NCBI RefSeq assembly: GCF_002150785.1
Contig: NZ_MTAZ01000009.1
Location: forward strand, 1 to 63,349
DNA: 63,349 bases
Source: Arenibacter amylolyticus
Lineage (GTDB): Bacteria; Bacteroidota; Bacteroidia; Flavobacteriales; Flavobacteriaceae
Direction: 5' to 3'
Positions 27,549-35,797 of this stretch are shown piece by piece. How positions within the stretch are numbered: the first letter of the stretch is position 1; each line of letters starts with the position of its first letter. The notes beneath the pieces are model-generated. The model had not been told where the DNA came from. It made no database searches and saw only the letters and a program-made list of their open reading frames with translations. Position numbers and translations under genes: made by a program.

Positions 27549-29582
27549 ATGACCTTGGATTACTTAAAAACGTCCCTATTTAAAGCCTTACAATATTTTA
27601 GTATCTATGCCTCCATTGCGTTGCTTTTTTTGTGGCTAGTCAGTGGTTTGGAACTTTTTATATATAAGGGAAGTCACTTTTTGCCATTAGATTACTTTAG
27701 TTTGCTTAAGTCCAGTATATTCATCGATACCGTATTTTGGGCGCAATGGATTTTCATTCTTTTCCTGGTCTTTTTACCAATTTTTCTACTGCATCAAAAA
27801 ACTGCCAAGATATTCTTAGGGGGGGTATGGATGCTTTTCTTTATTATTCATCTAAGCTTAATAAATTATTTTAATACCTCCCTGGTTCTGTTGGGTGCCG
27901 ATCTTTTTGGGTATTCCCTTCAAGACATTAAACAGACGGTAGGGGCCTCTGGAGGGGTATCCTTAATTGCTTTATTGGGCCTGCTCCTTATCTTGGGGCT
28001 CTTTTTATGGGCACTATTCTTAGTACCTAAAAAATGGAAAGCACCCAAGGCTTTTGCCATTGCCTTGCCCTTGGTATCGCTCCTAGTATATACCTCGGGA
28101 ATTAGCAGTAGAGTGGCCGAACCGCAACTGGGTTCGGATTTTGCCAATAACCTGGTAATCAATAAAACGCAACACTTTTTTAAGGAAGCTGCCAATTATT
28201 TTTTTGATCCTGGATTTGAGGTAGATATTTATGCCGATAATTATTTGGGCGGACCAGGAAGTAAGCATATGAGCGATGTAAAAATGGTGGACTATGTAGA
28301 TGATGCTTATCCTTTTCTTCATGCTAAACCTGATAGCGATGTCTTGTCCCCATTCTTTAGCCCTAAGTTGAAGGCTCCTAATATTGTTATTTTAATAGTA
28401 GAAGGCTTGGGCAGGGCATTTACCAATGAAGGTGCTTATTTGGGTAATTTTACGCCTTATTTAGACTCTTTATCCCAAAATAGTCTCTATTGGAAAAACT
28501 TTTTAAGCAATGGAGGAAGAACCTTTGCGGTGCTGCCTTCTATTATAGGATCACTGCCTTTTGCAGAGAACGGATTTTTAGCATTGGAAAACGCAATGCC
28601 GAAGGAAAACTCCCTTATAAGTCTACTAAAGAATCATGGGTACCAAACTTCCTTTTACTATGGTGGCGATGCTAGTTTTGATGGAATGAAGGGTTACCTA
28701 AATAAAAATGGCATTGATTATATCTTTGATGAAGAAACTTTTCCCAGTTCCTATAAGAAACTCCCTGCCAATAATAATTTTAGCTGGGGATATGGCGATG
28801 GCGAATTATATCGCTATTACTTAAACAGTCAGCAGGCCGATTCCCTGGCAAAACCCAAGCTTAACATCTTACTTACCAATACTACCCATAGTCCGTTTGT
28901 ATTATACGACGAGGAGTATTACGGGAAGAAATTTGAGCAACGTTTGGAGGCCCTCGGTTTTGATACTGAAAAAAAGGAGGACTACAAAGCGTATGCAAAG
29001 CAATATGCTACGGTTCTTTACGCAGATGATGCCATAAAATACTTTATGGAAGCGTATAGGCAACGGGAAGACTATGAGAATACCATTTTCCTAATTACTG
29101 GCGACCACCGATTGCCAGAGATACCTCTAAGCACTAAAATAGACCGTTATCACGTTCCCTTGTTAATTTATTCTCCCTTATTGAGCAGAACGGCAGAAAT
29201 GGCATCGGTGTCTAGTCATTTTGATATTGCACCTAGCTTACTTAATTATTTGGGAAATAATCATCAAGTACCATTACCGGATTATGTAAGTTTTATGGGG
29301 CAAGGCTTGGATACGGTGAGGAAGTTTAGAAGCGTACAACAAATCCCGTTGATGCAGACCAAGACCGATCTGGTCGATTTTGTTATGGGAGACTTTCATT
29401 TAAATGGTAATAATCTATACCAATTAAATGATAACCTAGGCGAGGTGTTAGTAGAAAACCCTGAAAAACAGCGGGAATTGCAAGCCGCTTTTTCTGCCTT
29501 TAAAAGACGGAACATAAAACTAACGGAAAAAGCGCCCTTGGTGCCCGATAGTTCTTATACCAAGTACAATGGTAATTATTAA
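27549..29582 (+). CDS. LTA synthase-like sulfatase-family membrane phosphotransferase
   Basis: 677 residues. Five hydrophobic segments lie within the first 185 residues, followed by a large extracytoplasmic alkaline-phosphatase-superfamily domain. Motifs: PNIVILIVEGLGRAF (metal site), GGRTFAVLPS with the probable nucleophile Thr325, NTTHSPF and ITGDHR (metal-binding). Gram-positive relatives polymerise glycerolphosphate. In Gram-negatives such enzymes transfer phosphoglycerol or phosphoethanolamine to glycans or lipids. Its stop overlaps by 4 nt the stop of the converging exopolysaccharide operon, so it may decorate that polymer (inference only). Confidence 0.85.
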   Translation: MTLDYLKTSLFKALQYFSIYASIALLFLWLVSGLELFIYKGSHFLPLDYFSLLKSSIFIDTVFWAQWIFILFLVFLPIFLLHQKTAKIFLGGVWMLFFIIHLSLINYFNTSLVLLGADLFGYSLQDIKQTVGASGGVSLIALLGLLLILGLFLWALFLVPKKWKAPKAFAIALPLVSLLVYTSGISSRVAEPQLGSDFANNLVINKTQHFFKEAANYFFDPGFEVDIYADNYLGGPGSKHMSDVKMVDYVDDAYPFLHAKPDSDVLSPFFSPKLKAPNIVILIVEGLGRAFTNEGAYLGNFTPYLDSLSQNSLYWKNFLSNGGRTFAVLPSIIGSLPFAENGFLALENAMPKENSLISLLKNHGYQTSFYYGGDASFDGMKGYLNKNGIDYIFDEETFPSSYKKLPANNNFSWGYGDGELYRYYLNSQQADSLAKPKLNILLTNTTHSPFVLYDEEYYGKKFEQRLEALGFDTEKKEDYKAYAKQYATVLYADDAIKYFMEAYRQREDYENTIFLITGDHRLPEIPLSTKIDRYHVPLLIYSPLLSRTAEMASVSSHFDIAPSLLNYLGNNHQVPLPDYVSFMGQGLDTVRKFRSVQQIPLMQTKTDLVDFVMGDFHLNGNNLYQLNDNLGEVLVENPEKQRELQAAFSAFKRRNIKLTEKAPLVPDSSYTKYNGNY

Positions 29583-30742
29583 TCCTGCGATACCAATTCC
29601 ATTTCTTTTTCCAAAATCTGGCTAATTAATGGATTATAAAAATTCCAAAAGAAACTACCACGCTCTAAAGGGTTACGGTCATCATAGAAGAATCCTTTAA
29701 AAAATCCGACTCCCTTAAAGTAGGAACTGTTAAACCTTATGGGATTGTCACTAAAGTCGCCCGAAAAGTAAAAAAAGCGATAGTCGTCTCCCAAATGGCG
29801 GGTAACTGCCGGGAAGGATTCGGGTATTTGGTACTTGGCCAATTCCTCTTTACCAGCGGGTAAAAGGCCTAATTTAAACGATGCATCTACGGTATTAACC
29901 TCTAAATTAGGTATCATTACATCAAACCAAAAGGGGTATTTGGTTTTTGCTGGTAAAAGCCACTTCTCTTGTGCCTCTGGAGTAGCATAAATAAAGGGCA
30001 ACGCATTATCCACATGGGTGCCTTCCTCTAAAATAATCACCTGGTCGTTATCGTTCACCAAAGCCAAACCGGCACGAGTAAAGGGCCAAGATCCATTATG
30101 GGATTTTTTGTAATTTTCTATAAGCCACTTAGGGATTTCTAAATTTTTGGTAGGATCCAAATTATCAAAATAACGGCCCGTCCAACCGGTCCATTTTAGA
30201 TGGAATAATTCTTCAAATTTCTTTCGATTTTCGGCGCGGGTAGGGGATCCAATAGTATTAAACTCGGTAATGATGAGCTTGTTACGTTCTTTCATGTACT
30301 CCAAAAAGATAAGGTCTTCGTTACTTAAGCCCCCATAAAGCATACCCGATTGTGCATTTACATCTCCCTCCCGGTACCATTCATTGTTGTAAATACCATA
30401 GGTGTCGGTGAAATAAGCCATATCGGCATCCGCACTTAGTTTTTTCAACTGATCTGTAGTAAATCTTTCTAAACCTTTTAATTGAAACTCATCATCCTTT
30501 AAGGGGAAGAATCCAAAATAATCTTTACTGATTTTATAAGGATCTTTGGAGGTTTTGGTGTATCTGTTGTGATTTAATATCCACCCTAGGGAAATATGTT
30601 CTTGACCTTCTGTAGTTAAAACAGTCTTATCTACCAACGCAATAACCAGCTTTTTTTTAGGGGTAAAAAGCCAGGACATCCACATAACAAGCGGGATACC
30701 GATGATACAAACTAGTATAAGACCAAAAATCTTCTTTGCCAT
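29579..30742 (-). CDS. Unknown membrane-anchored protein of the exopolysaccharide operon
   Basis: 387 residues with one N-terminal transmembrane segment (about 5-27); the remainder is predicted periplasmic. I recognise no catalytic motif with confidence. The sequence has an alpha/beta feel (KLVIALVDKTVL, KLIITEFNTIGSPTR, DNDQVIILEEGTHV), which could be a GATase-like or glycosidase-like fold. It is the last gene of the operon, directly after the YaiO-type barrel (2-nt gap). It may process or guide the polymer in the periplasm. Confidence 0.65.
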   Translation of the reverse strand: MAKKIFGLILVCIIGIPLVMWMSWLFTPKKKLVIALVDKTVLTTEGQEHISLGWILNHNRYTKTSKDPYKISKDYFGFFPLKDDEFQLKGLERFTTDQLKKLSADADMAYFTDTYGIYNNEWYREGDVNAQSGMLYGGLSNEDLIFLEYMKERNKLIITEFNTIGSPTRAENRKKFEELFHLKWTGWTGRYFDNLDPTKNLEIPKWLIENYKKSHNGSWPFTRAGLALVNDNDQVIILEEGTHVDNALPFIYATPEAQEKWLLPAKTKYPFWFDVMIPNLEVNTVDASFKLGLLPAGKEELAKYQIPESFPAVTRHLGDDYRFFYFSGDFSDNPIRFNSSYFKGVGFFKGFFYDDRNPLERGSFFWNFYNPLISQILEKEMELVSQD

Positions 30743-30744
30743 AA

Positions 30745-32004
30745 TTAAAATCGTTTGCTATATCCAACACCTATGGAGAGTTGGTTCCCTCTGGTTTCCG
30801 CCCTGTATTCTTGATTCTCTAAAGAGGCCTGAATACTAAATTCATGGGTGTCCCAGAGTAGTTTCTTATACCCTAAGGACATATTTACAGATTTTAGTTT
30901 GTAGCTATTGTCTGGATCAAAGGCAACGTTGTTTGCATTGTCGTCCGGAGAGATGCCGGTGCCTATTTTAAAACTAAGATAGTCGTCCGCTCCGCCTAAA
31001 TAATATCTGGTGGTTAGGGAGTAAGAATGAGAAATTGAATTTGAGGAGGGCGTTAAATAGGTTCGCAAATTAAACCAATAATTCTTATAGTACTTACCAA
31101 CACCTAAGGTGTAAACCCATGTATTACTGGAAAAAGACAGGAAGCGAAATCCGGCATCTGCTTCAAAGGCGGCAGGAAGATTAGCATAAAGGGAAAAGCC
31201 TGCTCGGTAACGTGGAAAGATGCCCTTGTTTTCCGAAATTCCACCACTTACATAGGCGTAAAAAAGATCCGAGATTCTAGGGTAGGCATCCAGCTCAAAC
31301 TGGGCGCCATTGGTAGTAAACCTATTGGCATAATTAAAACGGGCGGTTAAAGAACCCAAGCCCGTTTGTCTGCCATAACTAACACTGGCTAAATGCCAGG
31401 GGTCATTAAAACGCTTATCAAAATAAACAAAGTCGTAACTAAGGCCAATACTGTTTTTAGCAGCGGAACTGTTTACGCTTCCCAATAAACTTCTTGCTTC
31501 TGTAAATTCTGGATTGTTTTTTAGTAACTGGTCTATAACAATTCGCGATTCGTTAAATCGTTTTAAGTCCTTTAAAATTTTCGCTTTTAACAGTCCCAAA
31601 CTTTGCGAGTTAGGATGCTTTTCCAGCCCGGAATTGACCACAACTAAACTTTTCTCGGAATTGGAGTTCCAGTACTCAAGGTTGCCGTAGGCTAGGGAAG
31701 CTCCTTCGTGGCCTGCTTCTTTTTGGAGTACTTCCTTAAAAACCATTCTAGCTTGTTGTAGACTATCGGTGTAGGTGTACAGTCTGCCAAGGAAGACGCT
31801 TACTTCCAAGTAATCGGGGCTTTTAGCCAATGCCTTCTTTAACAGGGCAATTGCTTTAGGGTAGTTGTCCTCATCAAAAGCCGCGGTCCTAGCCAAACTA
31901 TACAATTCATCCGTGGATGCCTCTGTTTGTGCAGCCATAGGCAAGACGTTGATCGCTAGAAGTAGAAGGAGAAGTAGTTTTATTTTTTGTTTGTACATAT
32001 TCAA
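30745..32004 (-). CDS. YaiO-family outer membrane beta-barrel with TPR domain
   Basis: 419 residues: signal peptide (about 1-25, ending AQT), TPR-like helices (about 30-180; PKAIALLKKALAKSPDYLEVSVFLG) and a C-terminal beta-barrel (about 190-419) ending in an aromatic (SKRF), as in outer membrane proteins. The TPR-plus-barrel layout matches YaiO and recalls PgaA/BcsC-type exporters. It probably carries the polymer made by the adjacent glycosyltransferase across the outer membrane. It is 10 nt downstream of the glycosyltransferase gene. Confidence 0.8.
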   Translation of the reverse strand: MNMYKQKIKLLLLLLLAINVLPMAAQTEASTDELYSLARTAAFDEDNYPKAIALLKKALAKSPDYLEVSVFLGRLYTYTDSLQQARMVFKEVLQKEAGHEGASLAYGNLEYWNSNSEKSLVVVNSGLEKHPNSQSLGLLKAKILKDLKRFNESRIVIDQLLKNNPEFTEARSLLGSVNSSAAKNSIGLSYDFVYFDKRFNDPWHLASVSYGRQTGLGSLTARFNYANRFTTNGAQFELDAYPRISDLFYAYVSGGISENKGIFPRYRAGFSLYANLPAAFEADAGFRFLSFSSNTWVYTLGVGKYYKNYWFNLRTYLTPSSNSISHSYSLTTRYYLGGADDYLSFKIGTGISPDDNANNVAFDPDNSYKLKSVNMSLGYKKLLWDTHEFSIQASLENQEYRAETRGNQLSIGVGYSKRF

Positions 32005-32014
32005 TTAAAATTTA

Positions 32015-33451
32015 CTAATCAATATTGGGTTTGGAGGGGTTAGATAAACCGGTACGAGTCATCTTTCCCCAAGATGTTTTTCCCAGCAACAAATCAACAT
32101 TTCCTTTCACTGCCGCCCACATAACAAAAGGATGGTACAAAAGTGGCTCTAATAGGGCAGTACGCAGCAAGAGGAGCATGTATTTTGGCTTTTTATATTG
32201 TTGGAATGAATATTCTTCAAAAAACAAGGCTGTAATGGAGAACAATACCGAAAAGGTATAGACTACCCCGAAAAAGACCAGGAATACTTGGATATTTATT
32301 TGGCCGAAAATGAACATTAATAGTAGAAAAATGATTCCGAAAAATTCGATAATCGGTGCAAACCATTCAAAAAACATCCAATAAGGGGTACTGAGCATGC
32401 CCAACACGCCATACTTTGGATTAAATAGTAGCTTTTTATGCAGGCTTAGGGTTTCTATGGTGCCGCGTGTCCACCTGTTCCTCTGTCTATGTAGTACCTT
32501 CCAACTTTTAGGGACTTCGGTCCAACACAAGGGGTCGGGGACAAAGCTTACGGTGTATGGAATTTTTTTGTCCCTCATTAAGCGGCGCATGCGAACCAGT
32601 AACTCCATATCCTCACCTACGGTAGCGGGATTATAACCACCCGATTCTATGACCGTTTTCTTGTCGAACATACCAAAGGCACCAGAAATAAGCAATAAGC
32701 CATCTATACGGGACCATGCCATCCTTCCCATTAGAAAAGCCCGGAAATATTCTAAGAGCTGAGCCCGATCTATGAAGGAATCCGGTAAGCGAACTTTTAT
32801 TATCCTCCCATCTTCAATAATACAGGAGTTTGCAACCCGGATAATTCCCCCAGAGGCAATAACTTTTTTGTTGTTGTTAAGAAATGGCTTTACCAACTTT
32901 AGAAGCGCATCCCTTTCCAAGATGCAATCAACATCTATGCAACAAATAATTTCATGACTACAGCAATTAATTCCAGAGTTTAATGCATCTGCCTTCCCAC
33001 CATTTTCTTTATCTACAACTTTTAAATTTTTATAAGCTTTCTGTCTCGACGAATAAACAGCGCGCACATTTTTGGTAGCAATAGGGGAATGGTAGAGTAC
33101 ATCATCCTGGTAAAGATCGAAGGTTTTGATTAATGAATCCAAGGTGTTATCGCTACTTCCATCATTGATGATTACAATTTCGAAGGAAGGGTAATCAAGG
33201 GTGAGTAGGGATCTTACATTTTCAATGACATTAGCCTCTTCATTATAGGCGGGTGCTAAAACAGAAATTTTAGGTAGGTGGGACGACTGCAGTAAGGCAA
33301 CTTCATCTTTAAAGTTGTTCTTGCGTTTATAATCACGGAGCTCAAATAATGAATATAAAGCCAAGAAGATATAGCCCGAAATGATAATTAAACCATAGGT
33401 TAAAAAAATAAAACTTGCTATATCAATAAATTCGAAAAAATTAAAATTCAA
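32015..33451 (-). CDS. Processive family 2 glycosyltransferase (PgaC/BcsA-like)
   Basis: 478 residues. One N-terminal membrane segment (about 12-35), the cytoplasmic GT-A domain (about 60-330) and three to four C-terminal membrane segments. The processive signature is complete: Asp97/Asp101 in INDGSSDNT, the DxD-like CIDVDC, VGEDMEL, and QRNRW as the QxxRW motif. It polymerises a nucleotide-sugar into an exopolysaccharide while extruding it through the inner membrane. No PilZ domain is seen, so control by cyclic di-GMP in the synthase itself is unlikely. The upstream phosphorelay genes suggest another control route. Confidence 0.9.
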   Translation of the reverse strand: MNFNFFEFIDIASFIFLTYGLIIISGYIFLALYSLFELRDYKRKNNFKDEVALLQSSHLPKISVLAPAYNEEANVIENVRSLLTLDYPSFEIVIINDGSSDNTLDSLIKTFDLYQDDVLYHSPIATKNVRAVYSSRQKAYKNLKVVDKENGGKADALNSGINCCSHEIICCIDVDCILERDALLKLVKPFLNNNKKVIASGGIIRVANSCIIEDGRIIKVRLPDSFIDRAQLLEYFRAFLMGRMAWSRIDGLLLISGAFGMFDKKTVIESGGYNPATVGEDMELLVRMRRLMRDKKIPYTVSFVPDPLCWTEVPKSWKVLHRQRNRWTRGTIETLSLHKKLLFNPKYGVLGMLSTPYWMFFEWFAPIIEFFGIIFLLLMFIFGQINIQVFLVFFGVVYTFSVLFSITALFFEEYSFQQYKKPKYMLLLLRTALLEPLLYHPFVMWAAVKGNVDLLLGKTSWGKMTRTGLSNPSKPNID

Positions 33452-33533
33452 GAGGCCCTAAGGTATTATATGGATTGTTAACAAAAATTTGGTGTGCACA
33501 TTATCTAGCTATCAATAGTTATGAAGATGTTGT

Positions 33534-34631
33534 TTAGTAGGGCAAATTGTCATATTTAATAGTATTAAAATTCGCTCCAAGGAAATGGGATGCTTCTAAG
33601 TTCTTTTGAAGGGCTACCTTCTTAAATTCCACTTCTAAGCTAGGTTCCTCTGTAACCATAAATTTACCAATAGATTTTAGATGTTTCTCGGAACCAATTT
33701 TACCAATAGTTTTTAGGATTTCATGTTTTATTAAAAGGGTTTCCTCGTTAAAATTATGAATTAAAATAGGTAGGAGTTCCGGCTCCTCCATTTTCCGTAG
33801 TGAGATGATGGCTTGCTGTCGTAACTCGGGATTTTGGTGATGTAAAAACCTCAATAAAATAGGGATATGTTCAAATTGGTTGTAATCGGCAATCATTTTC
33901 ATGCAGAAAATCACCACGCTAGAAATATCATGATGGAGCCATTTGGAAAAATCAGGGGTTTCTCCGTCATAACTTTTAAGTCCATTCTCAATATAAATTT
34001 GTTCCCAAAGCGTTAAAGGAATTTCTACTTTGTCTAAGAATCCCAAAGGGTTTTCAGTGGACATATGGAGATAGTACAAAAATGCTTGCTGTCTTAGTTT
34101 CTTGTAATTGGTGTTAAATAAGGAATCTACTAAGGTCATTGGGATCTCTAAATTTAATTGATATGCTACATTGAGAGCTTTGGCTTGTTTATACCATGCC
34201 TTACTTGTTAATTTGGTTAGGAGAAATTCCTTCAATCCAAAACCATAAAAAACCTCCTTTAAACTGGCCGAAGATTCCCCTTTTAAGTTCTCTGCGAAAA
34301 CTAGAATCTGATCAATCGCTATTTGTTTGTCGAGGGAAGTCCTGAGGTGTCTGTTTTTAAAATTGCGAGTTTCCTTTTCCTTATCAAAATCTTCATTAAA
34401 TAAATAGTTGTTGATGAAATCTATTATGAAAAGATTTAACTTTTTTCTTCTGTGGTTTTGACTGTTTTTATGGACTCTCAGATAAAGTATAAGGCTTAAC
34501 AATAAAATAGTGAGTACAACAAAGACCATGGTCATTACCAGGTTTATTTCCAGGACTACGGGTAAGTCGGAAATATAAAATGGTAAATTCCCCATAGTTA
34601 AATGTAGCAACATCATATTATGGTCTAGCAT
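33534..34631 (-). CDS. Membrane-anchored HEAT-repeat protein
   Basis: 365 residues: a short N-terminal extracytoplasmic part, one transmembrane helix (about 28-49, MTMVFVVLTILLLSLILYL), a basic stop-transfer, and about 300 cytoplasmic residues rich in paired helices. The C-terminal third has HEAT-like units (IPILLRFLHHQNPELRQQAIISLRKM, LLPILIHNFNEETLLIKHEILKTIGKIG). Such solenoids bind proteins. Lying between the receiver gene (6-nt gap) and the glycan synthase, it could couple phosphorylated receiver to synthase at the membrane. That is inference from gene order. Confidence 0.75.
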   Translation of the reverse strand: MLDHNMMLLHLTMGNLPFYISDLPVVLEINLVMTMVFVVLTILLLSLILYLRVHKNSQNHRRKKLNLFIIDFINNYLFNEDFDKEKETRNFKNRHLRTSLDKQIAIDQILVFAENLKGESSASLKEVFYGFGLKEFLLTKLTSKAWYKQAKALNVAYQLNLEIPMTLVDSLFNTNYKKLRQQAFLYYLHMSTENPLGFLDKVEIPLTLWEQIYIENGLKSYDGETPDFSKWLHHDISSVVIFCMKMIADYNQFEHIPILLRFLHHQNPELRQQAIISLRKMEEPELLPILIHNFNEETLLIKHEILKTIGKIGSEKHLKSIGKFMVTEEPSLEVEFKKVALQKNLEASHFLGANFNTIKYDNLPY

Positions 34632-34637
34632 CTACTT

Positions 34638-35021
34638 TTAGGAGTGAATGTTTTTTTTTGATGCACCTAAACTCCTTTTTACGCGCAAAGTTAATTCGTT
34701 TGGACTAAAAGGTTTGCTTATAAAATCATCTACGCCCATATTAAATGCATCAGTGATAATATCTTCTTGGGTAGCGGTAGAGAGCACAATGATCGGGATG
34801 GTGGGATAATTTTTCTTAATGTGTTCTATAAGTTGACTCCCCGAAACAAAAGGCAACATCAAATCTGTTAGAATTAGATCAAAGCTATTAGTTTCTAGCT
34901 CTTCCATAGCACTCCTTCCGTCTATTGCGGTAGTTACCTCGTATCCTTCCTTAGTAAGCTTAAATTCGAGCGACTTAACAACCATTGGATTGTCTTCTAT
35001 GACTAAAATCTTCTTCTTCAT
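34638..35021 (-). CDS. Stand-alone response regulator receiver
   Basis: 127 residues comprising one receiver domain and no output domain (CheY-like). The acidic pair is Glu9/Asp10, acceptor Asp53 lies in ILTDLMLP, and the switch Lys lies in FISKPF. It should be a phosphorylatable terminal receiver acting by protein contact. It starts 1 nt after the stop of the HPt protein gene. It is the natural endpoint of the relay kinase to HPt to receiver, with the HEAT protein or the synthase as possible targets. Confidence 0.88.
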   Translation of the reverse strand: MKKKILVIEDNPMVVKSLEFKLTKEGYEVTTAIDGRSAMEELETNSFDLILTDLMLPFVSGSQLIEHIKKNYPTIPIIVLSTATQEDIITDAFNMGVDDFISKPFSPNELTLRVKRSLGASKKNIHS

Positions 35022-35022
35022 T

Positions 35023-35742
35023 TTAATTAATATCTAGCTGGTAATCTGCGGTAATTTGGGTTTCAATTAGTTGAAATTCTTGATTTAATTCACTAAATAA
35101 TGTATTTAATTCTTCTTCTTTTTTGGCGGTTTCCATAGACTGGCACAGATCCCTTCCATGCTGATTTAAAACCATTTGAAAGGAGGGCTTTATGCTATGG
35201 GCAATTTTTCGGGCTTCGTCAAAATTATTTTGTTCCAGGGCTATTTTAAGGTCGTTTAACCTACCAGATACAGACTCCTTAAATAAAACTAGGGTTTCTG
35301 CAACAAACTCCTTGCTCCCCTCGGATAACTCCTCTAAATAGTCCGTAGAGTAAGATTTCACCAACTCTTCATTCTTATCCTTAAGCTCTACCGTATTTAA
35401 GAAATTTTCAATTTCTAGTGCCGTTTTATCCGAAAAAGGTTTGCGTATAAATCCTTGTAACTTTTTATTTGTGATTTCTGTATCGGAGTCTATTACAATT
35501 AAGGTTGGATGCTCCATTTTAAGCTCTGTCCGCAGATAATCCATGGTCTGCCATCCATTTAATGGACTAGAGGACTCTTCCAAGATGAGCAATTGTGGAT
35601 TTCCATTCTCCATAATCCATTGTATGGCACCCATACTGTCTGTAAAGTCTAGGACCACAAACGGACTGTTGTTAAGAATCCTTTTTATCCGGGTACGCTC
35701 TTCGGCATTACTTACTACTATTATTATTTTTTTATTGTTCAC
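35023..35742 (-). CDS. Pseudo-receiver fused to HPt domain
   Basis: 239 residues. The N-terminal receiver-like domain (about 4-118) lost its acidic pair (IIIVVSN instead of a VDD type). The acceptor Asp is replaced by Glu55 (LLILEESSSP), although the switch Lys in FIRKPF remains. The C-terminal domain (about 130-235) is a histidine phosphotransfer bundle with His182 in AHSIKPSF. It therefore looks like a phosphotransfer intermediate whose receiver half is locked or structural. Gene order between hybrid kinase and single receiver supports this role. Confidence 0.82.
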   Translation of the reverse strand: MNNKKIIIVVSNAEERTRIKRILNNSPFVVLDFTDSMGAIQWIMENGNPQLLILEESSSPLNGWQTMDYLRTELKMEHPTLIVIDSDTEITNKKLQGFIRKPFSDKTALEIENFLNTVELKDKNEELVKSYSTDYLEELSEGSKEFVAETLVLFKESVSGRLNDLKIALEQNNFDEARKIAHSIKPSFQMVLNQHGRDLCQSMETAKKEEELNTLFSELNQEFQLIETQITADYQLDIN

Positions 35743-35797
35743 CTGTTTTTGGGGTGTTAGGTTATATCTATTAAGTTGGGTCCAAGTTTACACTTAC

